A DNA stretch of 64,000 nt from NCBI RefSeq assembly GCF_014174405.1, contig NZ_JACEGA010000001.1, positions 1,641,001 to 1,705,000 of the forward strand, in the 5' to 3' direction. How positions within the stretch are numbered: the stretch's first letter is position 1; each line of letters starts with the position of its first letter. Shown piece by piece: positions 1-9,107 of this stretch. The notes under the pieces were generated by a model. It did not search any database. It was not told the origin of the DNA and worked only from the letters and a program-made list of their open reading frames with translations. Made by a program: the position numbers and the translations under genes. This DNA comes from Variimorphobacter saccharofermentans. GTDB taxonomy: Bacteria > Bacillota > Clostridia > Lachnospirales > Lachnospiraceae.

Positions 1-1
1 G

Positions 2-460
2 CAATACGGTGAGAATTGCAGAATTGTTACTCACGGTGAATCCATGGGAGCAGCGACGGTTTTATTACATCTGGGAATTGATTCGCGCGTAAAATGTGCC
101 ATTGCAGATTGTGCATATTCGGATCTGAAGCAGGAACTCCGTCACCAGCTCAAGCAATATTACCATTTGCCATGCTTATTAATACCGATTGAAAGTGGAC
201 TTACTTATCTGAGAGCGGGATTTTGGTATCGAGAGATTTCTCCAATGAGTGTAATGAGAGATATCGAAACACCAGTTATGTTTATTCACGGGAAGAGAGA
301 TAATCTGGTCCCAGCGAATATGTCAAAGCTGATGTACTCGCTTAAGAAGGACAAAAAGGCCATCTATCTTGTAGCTGGCGCCAGGCATGGTGAATGCGTC
401 TGCAAAAATCGTGCCGGATATAAAATGAGAGTTGAGAACTTTCTTAAGAAATATTTATAA
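2..460 (+). CDS. Alpha/beta hydrolase, C-terminal part (5' end outside window)
   Basis: The reading frame is open from base 2, so the gene begins before the window and only its C-terminal ~152 residues are seen. The nucleophile elbow GESMGA places the catalytic serine at the left edge. An HGKRDNLVP segment supplies the usual acid residue, and GARHGE near the end supplies the catalytic histidine. This arrangement is typical of serine alpha/beta hydrolases of the BAAT/peptidase S9-like type common in Firmicutes, often annotated as cell-surface or cytoplasmic esterases. The substrate cannot be told. The missing N terminus may carry a membrane anchor. The gene is followed by a short hairpin repeat and a larger palindromic element. 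Confidence 0.85.
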   Translation, partial: QYGENCRIVTHGESMGAATVLLHLGIDSRVKCAIADCAYSDLKQELRHQLKQYYHLPCLLIPIESGLTYLRAGFWYREISPMSVMRDIETPVMFIHGKRDNLVPANMSKLMYSLKKDKKAIYLVAGARHGECVCKNRAGYKMRVENFLKKYL

Positions 461-490
461 GTTGCTTCAGGTATTTAAATCTTTTAAATA

Positions 491-525
491 ATGATAGATA
501 GCTCGTAAAGCGTACGTTCCTATCG
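491..525. repeat. Short hairpin repeat, copy A (CGCTTTRCG family)
   Basis: GATAG and CTATC arms enclose a loop that reads, on the minus strand, ACGCTTTACGA. The same core occurs at 38638-38671, 51818-51852 and 55991-56025. The trailing CTATCGTATAGG is identical to the flank of the 38.6 kb copy. This is the most diverged of the four copies. It lies downstream of the hydrolase gene. Confidence 0.6.
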
Positions 526-557
526 TATAGGCTGTGAACGGAATAATAGAGTATATA

Positions 558-752
558 AAAGGGCTGTTGTATAATATATTTGCAGGGCTATGACTTACCA
601 TAATGCACTGTCGGAAGAACTTGTTGTAAAATATTGTATGAATAAGATGAACTTTTCTGTTCGTCTAAGACATGCAATATTTACAATTAGTTCTTCCGTC
701 TGTGTGTGAGGTAAGTCATAGTCCTACTGTTACATTATACAACAGCCCTTAG
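558..752 (-). repeat. Nested palindromic element, copy 1
   Basis: Outer arms AGGGCTGTTGTATAAT (560-575) and ATTATACAACAGCCCT (734-749) are perfect complements. Inside them, ATGACTTACC (590-599) and GGTAAGTCAT (710-719) form the conserved inner arms. The inner core, read on the minus strand, matches the copies at 44.1 and 52.8 kb: CACACAGACGGAAG on one side and GTTCTTCCGACAGTGCATTA on the other. The outer arms resemble the argD terminator stem at 7536-7570 (GGGCTG/CAGCCC), which suggests insertion into an existing terminator. The element lies just beyond the 3' end of argG and may serve as its terminator. Confidence 0.75.
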
Positions 753-780
753 TTATAAAAAATTCTGTTAATCTGAATGC

Positions 781-1992
781 CTATTTCTTATCCAAAGAGG
801 CCATCTTCATTGCGCGAACCTTTAAGGATAAACCAAAGAGATTAATAAAGCCTTCGGCATCGCGATGATCATATAGATCTCCAGTTGTAAATGATGCAAT
901 GCTTTCATTATATAAGGAATATGGAGAAGTAGTTCCTTGCTTAATAATATTACCCTTGTATAATTTTAGCTTAACCTCACCAGTAACGTATTCCTGTGTC
1001 ACATCAATAAATGCCTGATATGCTTCACGCAAAGGAGTGAACCATTTTCCTTCATATACAATATCAGCAAAACGATTACCAATTTCCTTTTTTGCTGTTA
1101 AGGTTGCACGATCCAGGATGAGCTCCTCTAGTTGCATATGAGCTTCCATAAGAATCGTACCACCGGGAGTTTCATATACACCACGGGATTTCATACCTAC
1201 AACACGGTTTTCTACGATATCGACAATACCAATTCCATGCTTTCCGCCAAGCTTATTAAGCTCTTTAATAATATCAGTTGCGGACATTATCTTTCCGTTA
1301 AGTGCAGTAGGAACACCCTTCTCAAAGCTTAAGCTGATGGTTTCACCTTGATCCGGAGCTTTCTCAGGTGATACACCCAATACCAGAAGATGATCATAAT
1401 TCGGAGCATTCTCAGGTAATTCTAATTCCAGACCTTCATGACTGATATGCCAGAGGTTACGATCACGGGAATAACTGTTATCTGCAGAAAATGGAAGGTG
1501 AATTCCATGCTTTTCACAATATGCAATTTCCTCTTCACGGGAAGACATATCCCAAATTCTCCAAGGAGCAATGATTTTCAGATCGGGTGCCAGTGCTTTG
1601 ATGGTAAGCTCAAAACGAACCTGATCATTTCCCTTACCGGTTGCACCGTGACAGATAGCGGTTGCACCTTCCAATCTAGCTATCTCTACCAGTCTTTTTG
1701 CAATAACTGGTCTTGCCATGGAAGTTCCCAGTAAATATTTATTTTCATAAACTGCATTTGCTTTTACACATGGGATTACATAATCGTCAACAAACTCATC
1801 AACTACGTCCTCAATGTATAATTTCGTAGCACCGGATAACTTAGCTCTTTCCTCTAAACCATCCAGCTCATTTCCCTGTCCCACATCAATACAAACACAT
1901 ACTACATCATAGTCATAGTTTTCCTTTAACCAGGGAATGATAGCGGTAGTATCAAGACCACCTGAATATGCAAGAATAACTTTTTCCTTCAT
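781..1992 (-). CDS. argG: Argininosuccinate synthase
   Basis: ATP-dependent ligation of citrulline and aspartate to argininosuccinate, the penultimate step of arginine synthesis, in the cytoplasm. The N terminus [16 protein letters not shown] contains the SGGLDT PP-loop that binds [25 protein letters not shown] and the C-terminal half match the family over about 403 residues, which is the usual length. The start at 1992 is preceded by AGGAGG at good spacing; an in-frame extension upstream to 2049 is possible but has no ribosome site. It is transcribed away from the arginine operon at 3.5-7.5 kb. argH is not in the window. Confidence 0.97.
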   Translation of the reverse strand: MKEKVILAYSGGLDTTAIIPWLKENYDYDVVCVCIDVGQGNELDGLEERAKLSGATKLYIEDVVDEFVDDYVIPCVKANAVYENKYLLGTSMARPVIAKRLVEIARLEGATAICHGATGKGNDQVRFELTIKALAPDLKIIAPWRIWDMSSREEEIAYCEKHGIHLPFSADNSYSRDRNLWHISHEGLELELPENAPNYDHLLVLGVSPEKAPDQGETISLSFEKGVPTALNGKIMSATDIIKELNKLGGKHGIGIVDIVENRVVGMKSRGVYETPGGTILMEAHMQLEELILDRATLTAKKEIGNRFADIVYEGKWFTPLREAYQAFIDVTQEYVTGEVKLKLYKGNIIKQGTTSPYSLYNESIASFTTGDLYDHRDAEGFINLFGLSLKVRAMKMASLDKK

Positions 1993-2177
1993 ATAATAAC
2001 CTCCTATCATGGCAAAGTATGAACGAAACCGGTACATTATGATTCCCATACCTGATTTCCTATTGCATTTATTTTAATTGCATGCCATTTATATGTGATT
2101 AAATATACAACATATTTTATTATTATGCAATAGGAAAAATTAAAATATAACAAAAAAGTTGTGTTATATAACTCTTT

Positions 2178-2411
2178 GAAGAAGCGATAGGATTGGAGCA
2201 AGCCGGAGGCTGGAAGTATATCCTCCACGGAGCCGCTTGCGCTTAATTGCGCCTAGTAGCGGTACATAAGGCTCTATAGAACAGAGCCTAAATACCGACT
2301 GGCGCAAATGCTCCGTTCTGGATATACTTCCAGCCTCCGGTTTGCCCCAATCCTATCGCTTCTTTGTCGTTACATAAGACTCTAAAGGACAGAGTCTTAT
2401 GTAACGACAAA
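2178..2411. repeat. Tandem large palindromes between argG and maf
   Basis: A ~190-base imperfect hairpin has arms 2178-2222 (GAAGCGATAGGATTGG, CCGGAGGCTGGAAGTATATCC) and 2320-2365, with nested ACGGAGC/GCTCCGT and TTGCGCC/GGCGCAA pairs. Its apex resembles a second, separate hairpin at 2365-2411 whose arms TTGTCGTTACATAAGACTCT and AGAGTCTTATGTAACGACAA are perfect complements. Both apices share the pattern ACATAAGRCTCT...AGAGYCTWA. No protein coding potential was seen. It lies upstream of both divergent genes and could be a non-autonomous mobile element or a structured RNA. The rest of 1993-2762 holds AT-rich DNA with the two promoters presumably, none of which I can place with confidence. Confidence 0.65.
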
Positions 2412-2762
2412 GGTTTTCATTAAATTGTCTCATATGAAGTAGTTACTCGTATCTATTCTGTAATTGAAATCGTACCGGAACTCTGGTGTAGTCTGGATAT
2501 TAATCAATCAGGACACGGTTTCCTGGTTCGTATAGCTTGAAGGGTAACCAGCTAGGACAATGTATGTAGTACGTGTGGTCTGTAATTTGAGTATGAACTG
2601 TTATGCATTTGTATATATACTTTCTTATTTTATGAAATAATAGGCATATACATTGATGGATAATTTTTATATAATAGGAAGGGTTAGGGTAATTACAATA
2701 ACTGAGAATGAATACGTTAATCGGTGTAAAAAAATATATATACTTAAGAAAGGCGGGGAATT

Positions 2763-3374
2763 ATGTATAAAGTGATTTTGGCATCGGGATCGCCAAGGCG
2801 GAAAGAGATAATGGATATAATGGGAATAAAATATGAAGTGATATCCAGTGATGTTAAGGAAGAGGTTCGTGAGACAGAGCCTGCCGCAATGGTTAAGGCA
2901 CTGGCAATACTTAAGAGTAATGCTGTCGCGGACATCATTAATAAGGAGAAGCAAAAAGATCAGGAGTATATTATTATTGGCGCAGATACCATGGTATTTT
3001 ATGAAGAAAATGCGTTGGGGAAACCGAAGGATGTGGAGGATGCAGTCAGAATGATCTCGATGCTATCTGGAGATACACATGAAGTATATACTGGAGTGGG
3101 TATTGTTATCCTTCATAATGATGGAGCAAGAGAAGAGCTTTCGACGGCAGTCTCCACGAAGGTATCTGTACAGGACATGACGATGGATCAGATTAGGGAG
3201 TATGTGGCTACGGGTGAGCCTATGGATAAAGCGGGGGCATATGCTATTCAAGGGCAATTTGGTATATATATTAAGGAAATCCAAGGTGATTATTATAATG
3301 TAGTTGGCTTCCCGATTGCAAAAATCTATTCTATGCTATTGAAAAAAGGGATTGATATAAAAAAATTAAAATAG
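2763..3374 (+). CDS. maf: Maf-like nucleotide pyrophosphatase
   Basis: Maf proteins hydrolyse nucleoside triphosphates, especially modified or non-canonical dTTP/UTP, to monophosphates, and some are linked to septum formation. The N-terminal motif ILASGSPRRKEIM is the family signature for phosphate binding. IIGADTMVFYEENALGKPKD carries the conserved acidic residue and lysine region, and AGAYAIQGQFGIYI is the C-terminal signature. The length of 203 residues is normal. The start follows an AAGAAAGGCGGGG ribosome site. In many Firmicutes maf sits near mreB or radC; here it precedes the arginine operon instead. Confidence 0.93.
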   Translation: MYKVILASGSPRRKEIMDIMGIKYEVISSDVKEEVRETEPAAMVKALAILKSNAVADIINKEKQKDQEYIIIGADTMVFYEENALGKPKDVEDAVRMISMLSGDTHEVYTGVGIVILHNDGAREELSTAVSTKVSVQDMTMDQIREYVATGEPMDKAGAYAIQGQFGIYIKEIQGDYYNVVGFPIAKIYSMLLKKGIDIKKLK

Positions 3375-3474
3375 GTATTGCATAAAATTTAACTCGGATG
3401 TATAATTATAAATATTTTTCAGGAAAGTAGTTTTCTGGAAGCTGATTTATAATACACAATGGGGTGGTGATGAG

Positions 3475-3903
3475 ATGATACGACTATTCAGGATGGAGGA
3501 TTATGAAGATGTGCTTCGTCTTTGGACTAAAACAGGTGGTATCGGCTTAAGAACATTGGATGATTCATATGAAGGAATAGAAAAGTTTGTAAGAAGAAAT
3601 CCAAATACGAATTTTGTTGCAATTGAGGATAATCGTATCATTGGCGTAATCCTGAGTGGTCATGATGGACGAAGAGGATATATTTATCACGCCTGCGTTG
3701 CAGAACAGTACCGTAAGCAATCCATTGGAAGAACACTAGTTGATAAGGTAATTGAGGCGATGAAAGCAGAAAAGATTACAAAAGTATCACTGGTATGTTT
3801 TGCTGACAACAAGCTTGGAAATCATTTCTGGTGTAGCCAGGGTTGGAATCAACGGTCTGATCTGAATTATTATGATAAAAGTATAAATGAAATGAATATA
3901 TGA
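3475..3903 (+). CDS. GNAT family N-acetyltransferase ahead of argJ
   Basis: A 142-residue single-domain GNAT protein. The acetyl-CoA pyrophosphate loop is seen in EQYRKQSIGRTLVDKV (the R/QxxGxG/A-like motif), preceded by the beta-strand YIYHACVAEQ. It resembles the YpeA/RimI-like subgroup. The start follows GGGGTGGTGATGAG. It stands 85 bases upstream of argJ on the same strand, so it may be cotranscribed with the arginine genes. A role as a short N-acetylglutamate synthase is conceivable from this position, but ArgJ here is of the bifunctional kind and could already supply that step. Substrate unknown. Confidence 0.8.
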   Translation: MIRLFRMEDYEDVLRLWTKTGGIGLRTLDDSYEGIEKFVRRNPNTNFVAIEDNRIIGVILSGHDGRRGYIYHACVAEQYRKQSIGRTLVDKVIEAMKAEKITKVSLVCFADNKLGNHFWCSQGWNQRSDLNYYDKSINEMNI

Positions 3904-3988
3904 GTATTTATAGAAAATAGTATTTATGCAATGAAGGCAAAGTTATGGGAGTATAACCCATAGAGAAAACGCTTAGGAGGATAGGAAT

Positions 3989-5209
3989 ATGAAGATAATA
4001 GAAGGCGGAGTAACAGCATCACAAGGATTTCAGGCATCGGGTGTATATGCCGGAATTAAGAAAAATAGAAAAGACATGGCATTAGTATATTCATCCGTAC
4101 CTGCAAAGGGAGCAGGTACCTTTACTACAAATGTTGTGAAGGCAGCTCCTGTAATATGGGATATGAAGATCACAAAGGAAAGTCAATATGTTCAAGCTGT
4201 AGTACTAAATAGTGGTGTTGCCAATGCATGTACCGGAGCGGAAGGTGATAAGAATAATGAGTTAATGGCTGAAGCTGTTGCTAAGGCATTAAATATTCCG
4301 ATTAATTCTGTATATACTGCTTCTACAGGTGTTATTGGAAAGCAGATGCCTATCGATGTAATCGTGAAAGGAGTATCCCTTCTTGCTGGTGAACTGAAAC
4401 CAGGATTGGGAGCAGGAGCACAAGCAGCAGAAGCAATCATGACGACGGATACATATCCGAAGGAGTGTGCGGTAAGCTTTGTAATAGACGGAAAAGAAGT
4501 AAAGCTCGGAGGAATGGCAAAGGGTTCTGGAATGATACACCCCAACATGGCTACGATGCTGGCAGTAATAACTACGGATCTGGCTATCAGCAAAGAACTG
4601 TTACAGGAAGCATTAAGCGAGGATGTAAAACATTCCTTTAATATGATAAGTGTGGATCGAGATACCTCTACCAATGATTCCTTGCTGATCCTGGCGAACG
4701 GTCTGGCTGGGAATAAAGAAATCACGGAGAAGAACGATGATTATGATGCCTTCTGCAAAGCATTAAACTATGTTACAACGAACTTAGCCAAGAAAATAGC
4801 GGCAGATGGGGAAGGAGCAACCAAATTACTAGAGGTACAGGTGATTGGTGTAAAATCTGAAGAAGATGCCATATCCATAAGTAAATCAATCATTACCTCG
4901 AACTTAGTAAAATCAGCAGTATTTGGTAATGATGCAAACTGGGGAAGAATCCTGTGCGCTATGGGCTATTCAGGAGCAAGATTTGATCCTGATAAGGTAG
5001 ACCTTTATATTGAGAGTGCTGATGGAAAGCTAAAGCTTGTGGAGAATGGATTAGGTACGGATTATTCGGAGGAATATGCTAGTAAGCTTCTATCGGGTAA
5101 GGAAGTCAAGGTAACCGTAGATCTGAAATCGGGTAATGCCACGGCAACTGCCTGGGGATGCGATTTAACCTACGACTACGTGAAAATTAATGCAGATTAT
5201 CGATCATAA
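3989..5209 (+). CDS. argJ: Bifunctional ornithine acetyltransferase / N-acetylglutamate synthase
   Basis: ArgJ moves the acetyl group from N-acetylornithine to glutamate, and bifunctional forms also acetylate glutamate from acetyl-CoA. The autocleavage site is visible in KGSGMIHPNMATML: cleavage before the threonine near residue 189 yields alpha and beta chains and makes that threonine the N-terminal nucleophile. The C-terminal FGNDANWGRILCAMGYSGA block is a family hallmark. The length of 406 residues is typical. The start has a TTAGGAGGATAG ribosome site. It is first of the argJ-argB-argD series; argC, which usually precedes argJ in Firmicutes, is absent here. Confidence 0.97.
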   Translation: MKIIEGGVTASQGFQASGVYAGIKKNRKDMALVYSSVPAKGAGTFTTNVVKAAPVIWDMKITKESQYVQAVVLNSGVANACTGAEGDKNNELMAEAVAKALNIPINSVYTASTGVIGKQMPIDVIVKGVSLLAGELKPGLGAGAQAAEAIMTTDTYPKECAVSFVIDGKEVKLGGMAKGSGMIHPNMATMLAVITTDLAISKELLQEALSEDVKHSFNMISVDRDTSTNDSLLILANGLAGNKEITEKNDDYDAFCKALNYVTTNLAKKIAADGEGATKLLEVQVIGVKSEEDAISISKSIITSNLVKSAVFGNDANWGRILCAMGYSGARFDPDKVDLYIESADGKLKLVENGLGTDYSEEYASKLLSGKEVKVTVDLKSGNATATAWGCDLTYDYVKINADYRS

Positions 5210-5238
5210 GATAAGGCTATAAATAAACAATTATTCAG

Positions 5239-5275
5239 GAATTACCCGGTAGGCTATGTAATAATCCGGGAATTC
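5239..5275 (+). other. Intercistronic hairpin between argJ and argB
   Basis: GAATTACCCGG and CCGGGAATTC form a GC-rich stem with a 16-base loop in the 108-base gap. There is no long T run directly after it, so it may be an RNA processing or stabilising hairpin or a weak terminator rather than a full terminator. Confidence 0.5.
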
Positions 5276-5317
5276 TTGTACAATTTATTTAGATAGGAAA
5301 AGGAAGGAAACAATACA

Positions 5318-6220
5318 ATGGACCAAATGAATCAAATACTTTTAAAAGCCCAAACATTAATTGAGGCTCTTCCCTACATACAGAAATTTAATAATAAGAA
5401 GGTTGTAGTAAAGTACGGCGGTAGCGCTATGCTGGATGAAAGTCTTCAGTTAAATGTAATAAAGGACGTTGCATTACTTAAGCTGGTAGGAATGCAACCA
5501 ATCATCGTACATGGCGGAGGTAAGGAAATTACGAAATGGCTGGGACTTCTTGGCCATGAGTCACGCTTTGTCGAAGGGCTTCGGGTAACTGATGAGCAAA
5601 CCATGGAGGTAGCTGAAATGGTACTCGGCAAAGTGAACAAGAATCTCGTACAAATGGTCGAAAAGCTCGGTGTAAAAGCCGTAGGCATCAGTGGTAAGGA
5701 CGGAAGTACACTTAAGGTAGAAAAGAGAACAGTGAATGGTCAGGACATTGGATTTGTAGGTAATATCAAGGAAGTAAATGCGGATCTGATCAATACGCTG
5801 ATTGATAACAATTTTGTACCGGTGATTGCACCTATCGGTCTGGATGATAATTATCAAAATTACAACATTAATGCAGATGATGCAGCCTGCGCGGTAGCTA
5901 CAGCCATCGGTGCCGAGAAATTGGTTTTCTTAACAGATATTGAAGGGGTATATGCAGATCCACAGGATAAAAGCAGTTTGATTTCCGTATTGACATTGGA
6001 TAAAGCAGATGAGCTTCTTGACAGTGGCTTCATCGGTGGTGGCATGTTACCAAAGCTTAAGAACTGTGTGGATGCTGTGAAAAATGGGGTTAACAGAGTG
6101 CATATTCTGGATGGTAGAATTGAACACTGTCTTTTACTTGAATTCTTTACGAACAAAGGTATTGGTACTGCAATCATCGATAAGAAAAGCATGTTTGAGA
6201 ATGAGACGATAGAGAAGTAA
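5318..6220 (+). CDS. argB: Acetylglutamate kinase
   Basis: Phosphorylates N-acetylglutamate in the second step of the acetylated arginine pathway. The amino-acid kinase fold is shown by [12 protein letters not shown] at residues ~27-38 (phosphate-binding lysine and glycines), [11 protein letters not shown] (~69-79), a VGISGKDG block and [12 protein letters not shown] near residue 190. [13 protein letters not shown] lies in the ATP-binding half. The N-terminal helix of about 25 residues ahead of the kinase core is of the kind found in arginine-sensitive hexameric enzymes, so feedback inhibition by arginine is likely (inference). Length 300 residues. It lies between argJ and argD. Confidence 0.97.
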   Translation: MDQMNQILLKAQTLIEALPYIQKFNNKKVVVKYGGSAMLDESLQLNVIKDVALLKLVGMQPIIVHGGGKEITKWLGLLGHESRFVEGLRVTDEQTMEVAEMVLGKVNKNLVQMVEKLGVKAVGISGKDGSTLKVEKRTVNGQDIGFVGNIKEVNADLINTLIDNNFVPVIAPIGLDDNYQNYNINADDAACAVATAIGAEKLVFLTDIEGVYADPQDKSSLISVLTLDKADELLDSGFIGGGMLPKLKNCVDAVKNGVNRVHILDGRIEHCLLLEFFTNKGIGTAIIDKKSMFENETIEK

Positions 6221-6294
6221 TTAGTCGTATTGATGAAAATATTGTTATAGCGAAGAAAAATCATGGATGGAATGCAATTGAAGGGAGGATTATT

Positions 6295-7485
6295 ATGAAA
6301 CAATATATAGATGAAGCAGAAGCTTTATTGATGCATACTTACAATCGATACCAGATCGTATTGGATCGGGGCGATGGTGTATATGTATATGACACAAATG
6401 GAAAAAAATATCTGGATTTTGGTGCGGGAATAGCAGTGTTTGCTTTGGGATATGGACATAAAGAATTAAGTAATGCGCTGAAAAGCCAAATTGATAAGTT
6501 GATTCATACTTCGAACTACTTCTACAATGTTCCGACTATTGAGGCTGCTAAGAAATTAACTAAGGCCTCCGGTATGGATCGTGTATTCTTTACAAATAGC
6601 GGTACAGAAGCCATTGAAGGCGCGGTAAAGCTTGCAAGGAAATACTACTATAAAAAGCATGGAAAAGCAGATAGTGAGATCATATCCATGGGTCGTTCCT
6701 TTCATGGAAGAAGTATGGGTGCATTAAGCATCACCGGAACGAAGAAATATCGTGAGGCATTTGAGCCATTAATTGGGGGAGCTGTCTTTGCGGAATATAA
6801 TGATCTGAATTCAGTGAAGGCGCTAATTAATTCAAAAACCTGTGCAATTGTTATGGAGACTGTTCAGGGTGAAGGAGGTATTTATCCGGCATCGAAAGAA
6901 TTCATTGAAGGCATACGTGCTCTCTGTGATGAACATGGAATTCTCCTGATTCTTGATGAAATCCAGTGCGGTATGGGAAGAACGGGTGCAATGTTTGCTT
7001 ATCAGAAATATGGAATAAAACCGGATATCATAACCTGTGCAAAAGCAATCGGATGTGGTATACCAGTTGGAGCATTTGCAGCTACGGAAGAGGTTGCAGC
7101 AGCATTCGAAGCGGGTGATCATGGAACAACCTATGGAGGTAACCCACTAGCCACTGCAGCTGTGAGTAAGGTATTCGATATATTTGAAAGTGATAATATA
7201 TTAGCACATGTTAATGAAATAGCTCCGTATTTAGAACAGAAGCTGGATGCACTGGTGAATAAATATGATTTTATTCTGGAACGTAGAGGCATGGGGCTGA
7301 TACAGGGACTGGAATTTAAAATTCCTGTAAAGGAGATAATAGAAAAGGTATTGAATGCAGGACTTGTATTGTTTACAGCAGGTAACAATATCATCCGATT
7401 TGTTCCTCCTCTTATTATCGAAAAGCAACATGTTGATGATATGGTAGGTATATTGGATCAGTGTCTAAGCACGATATCTAAGTAA
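6295..7485 (+). CDS. argD: Acetylornithine aminotransferase
   Basis: PLP-dependent class III aminotransferase converting N-acetylglutamate semialdehyde to N-acetylornithine. Visible features are NSGTEAIEGAVKLARKY (cofactor phosphate binding), SFHGRSMGALS, ILDEIQCGMGRTG (the aspartate that contacts the pyridine nitrogen) and ITCAKAIGCGIPVGA with the Schiff-base lysine. Length 396 residues is normal. The start follows GAAGGGAGGATTATT. It ends the arginine operon, and a terminator hairpin follows at 7536-7570. Confidence 0.97.
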   Translation: MKQYIDEAEALLMHTYNRYQIVLDRGDGVYVYDTNGKKYLDFGAGIAVFALGYGHKELSNALKSQIDKLIHTSNYFYNVPTIEAAKKLTKASGMDRVFFTNSGTEAIEGAVKLARKYYYKKHGKADSEIISMGRSFHGRSMGALSITGTKKYREAFEPLIGGAVFAEYNDLNSVKALINSKTCAIVMETVQGEGGIYPASKEFIEGIRALCDEHGILLILDEIQCGMGRTGAMFAYQKYGIKPDIITCAKAIGCGIPVGAFAATEEVAAAFEAGDHGTTYGGNPLATAAVSKVFDIFESDNILAHVNEIAPYLEQKLDALVNKYDFILERRGMGLIQGLEFKIPVKEIIEKVLNAGLVLFTAGNNIIRFVPPLIIEKQHVDDMVGILDQCLSTISK

Positions 7486-7535
7486 TCATTTTATGGTAAT
7501 GGTTCAATATGAATTAATAGAATATTAAGTTTAAT

Positions 7536-7570
7536 TTGGGCTGCTGATATTTGTACAACAGCCCAATTTT
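7536..7570 (+). terminator. Terminator of the arginine operon
   Basis: TTGGGCTG and CAGCCCAA form the stem, with a 15-base loop and a following TTTT. The outer arms of the palindromic element at 558-752 carry a closely similar stem sequence. Confidence 0.75.
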
Positions 7571-7713
7571 ACTTAAGGAATCATGTAAGAATAAAAACTG
7601 CAAGCTCTGAGTATATTCTGATGGAAAACTGTATACGAACAACCAACTTTGGTAATGTTAAGAGAGAATAGATCTTTAATAAGGATTGAAGAAGAAAGGC
7701 AGGAAGGCAAAGT

Positions 7714-8163
7714 ATGTGGGGTATCCTAATTGCGATTCTCTCAGGAGCATTAATGAGTATACAGGGTGTTTTTAACACTGGTGTAACAAAGCAGACCAGT
7801 ATTTGGGTATCGGCAAGTTTCGTTCAGTTTACTGCATTATTAGTATGTCTAGGTGCATGGGTAGTAACCGGAAGGCAGGGGTATTTTAAGGAATTATTTA
7901 AGATTGACAATAAGTATATGCTACTGGGAGGTGTCCTGGGAGCGTTTATCACATATACGGTAATAAAGAGTGTGGATACATTAGGCCCTGCAATGGCGAA
8001 TATGTTTATCATCACAGCACAGCTCATAGTAGCATATTTAATCGAGATATTCGGAATCTGTGGAACGGAGAAGGTACCGTTTGAGTGGAGAAAACTGGTG
8101 GGACTTGTTCTAGTAATAGCAGGGATTATCATTTTTAAGTGGAATCGTGGAAATTGCACTTGA
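7714..8163 (+). CDS. DMT-superfamily small membrane protein (YdcZ/DUF606 type)
   Basis: A 149-residue, very hydrophobic protein with about five predicted membrane helices. The N terminus MWGILIAILSGALMSIQGVFN and the TLGPAMANMFIITAQLIVAYL segment match the EamA-like DUF606/YdcZ family of short drug/metabolite transporters. Such proteins often work as pairs or dimers; no partner is adjacent. Substrate unknown. The start follows GAAAGGCAGGAAGG. It appears to be a single-gene unit between the arginine operon terminator and comEA. Confidence 0.85.
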   Translation: MWGILIAILSGALMSIQGVFNTGVTKQTSIWVSASFVQFTALLVCLGAWVVTGRQGYFKELFKIDNKYMLLGGVLGAFITYTVIKSVDTLGPAMANMFIITAQLIVAYLIEIFGICGTEKVPFEWRKLVGLVLVIAGIIIFKWNRGNCT

Positions 8164-8232
8164 TAATGTTTGAATTATAGTGGAAATACCTATTGTAAAT
8201 GATGTGCAGATTATGTAAAATAAGATTGTCTG

Positions 8233-8255
8233 AAAAAGTATAGAGGGTACTTTTT
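8233..8255 (+). terminator. Small hairpin after the YdcZ-type gene
   Basis: AAAAAGTA and TACTTTTT form an 8-bp stem around a 7-base loop, with the T-rich arm acting as its own tail. It lies 70 bases after the stop codon and 29 bases before comEA, so it may terminate or attenuate transcription. Confidence 0.45.
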
Positions 8256-8283
8256 AAGTCTTCTTCAACTCAAGGAGGAGACA

Positions 8284-9024
8284 ATGAATAAGAAGCTCAT
8301 TATTTTAGGAGTTGTTATTGGCTTTATCATAATATCGGGAGTTTATTACAGCTATTCCCGCCTGAGCAAATCTGGAGAAGCCGTCTCACTAATCACCACT
8401 CTTAGTGAGGATGACGTGGATAATTCGAACAAGAAAGCGGATGCCAACTCATTAAATACCGATACAGAGAAGACTCTCGAGGAAGATCCTAATATCGATA
8501 AGATAGATGAGTCTAAGGAGCCGGATGTTTCGGAATTGGGAGATGAAGTCAGTGAACACTCAGTTATTTATGTACATTTATGTGGAGCAGTGAAACATCC
8601 TGGTGTATATCAGGTTGACACAGGAACCAGATTATATGATGTAATACAGGTATCCGGAGGCCTTACTGGGGATGCTGCAGGAGACTTTATAAATCAGGCT
8701 CAGGAGGTCACAGATGGCCAACGTATTTATATTCCTAGCAAGGAAGAGGTAAAGGAACTGGAATTATCCGATTATATCGCAAACCCTTCCGGAGATTATG
8801 ATAATTCACAGAAGAATGATAAAACCTCCGAATTAGTAAATATCAATACGGCTGACAAGGAGGAATTAATGACACTCCCAGGAATTGGACACGCAAAGGC
8901 TGACAGCATAATTGAATATCGTTTAGCTAACGGTAAATTTATGAATACAGAAGATATTATGAATATACCGGGTATAAAGGAAGGACTGTATCGTAAGATT
9001 TCTTCGTATATTACAGTAAAATAG
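8284..9024 (+). CDS. comEA: ComEA-type DNA-binding competence protein
   Basis: ComEA is a membrane-anchored receptor for double-stranded DNA during uptake. Residues 1-25 are a hydrophobic N-terminal anchor; about 60 acidic, flexible residues follow. An SLBB domain starts at VIYVHLCGAVKHPGVYQV (~95), and the C terminus carries the helix-hairpin-helix DNA-binding repeat VNINTADKEELMTLPGIGHA with SIIEYR and IPGIKEGLYRKI. Length 246 residues is normal. The start follows AAGGAGGAGACA. Its usual partner comEC is 3.2 kb downstream, separated by a two-component pair and a lipoprotein. Confidence 0.93.
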   Translation: MNKKLIILGVVIGFIIISGVYYSYSRLSKSGEAVSLITTLSEDDVDNSNKKADANSLNTDTEKTLEEDPNIDKIDESKEPDVSELGDEVSEHSVIYVHLCGAVKHPGVYQVDTGTRLYDVIQVSGGLTGDAAGDFINQAQEVTDGQRIYIPSKEEVKELELSDYIANPSGDYDNSQKNDKTSELVNINTADKEELMTLPGIGHAKADSIIEYRLANGKFMNTEDIMNIPGIKEGLYRKISSYITVK

Positions 9025-9107
9025 CATTTCAATCTAAGTATACTTATAGTAATATAGAATATAAAGGGTATGTGAAAGAAGACCATACTATAAATGAGGT
9101 GAAAAGA

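Noticed and set aside
2037..2228. 63-codon open frame on the minus strand upstream of argG
   Set aside because: It overlaps the argG leader and the palindrome arm and has no ribosome site.
4192..4725. 177-codon open frame antisense to argJ
   Set aside because: It mirrors the well-supported argJ gene and has no recognisable domain or ribosome site.
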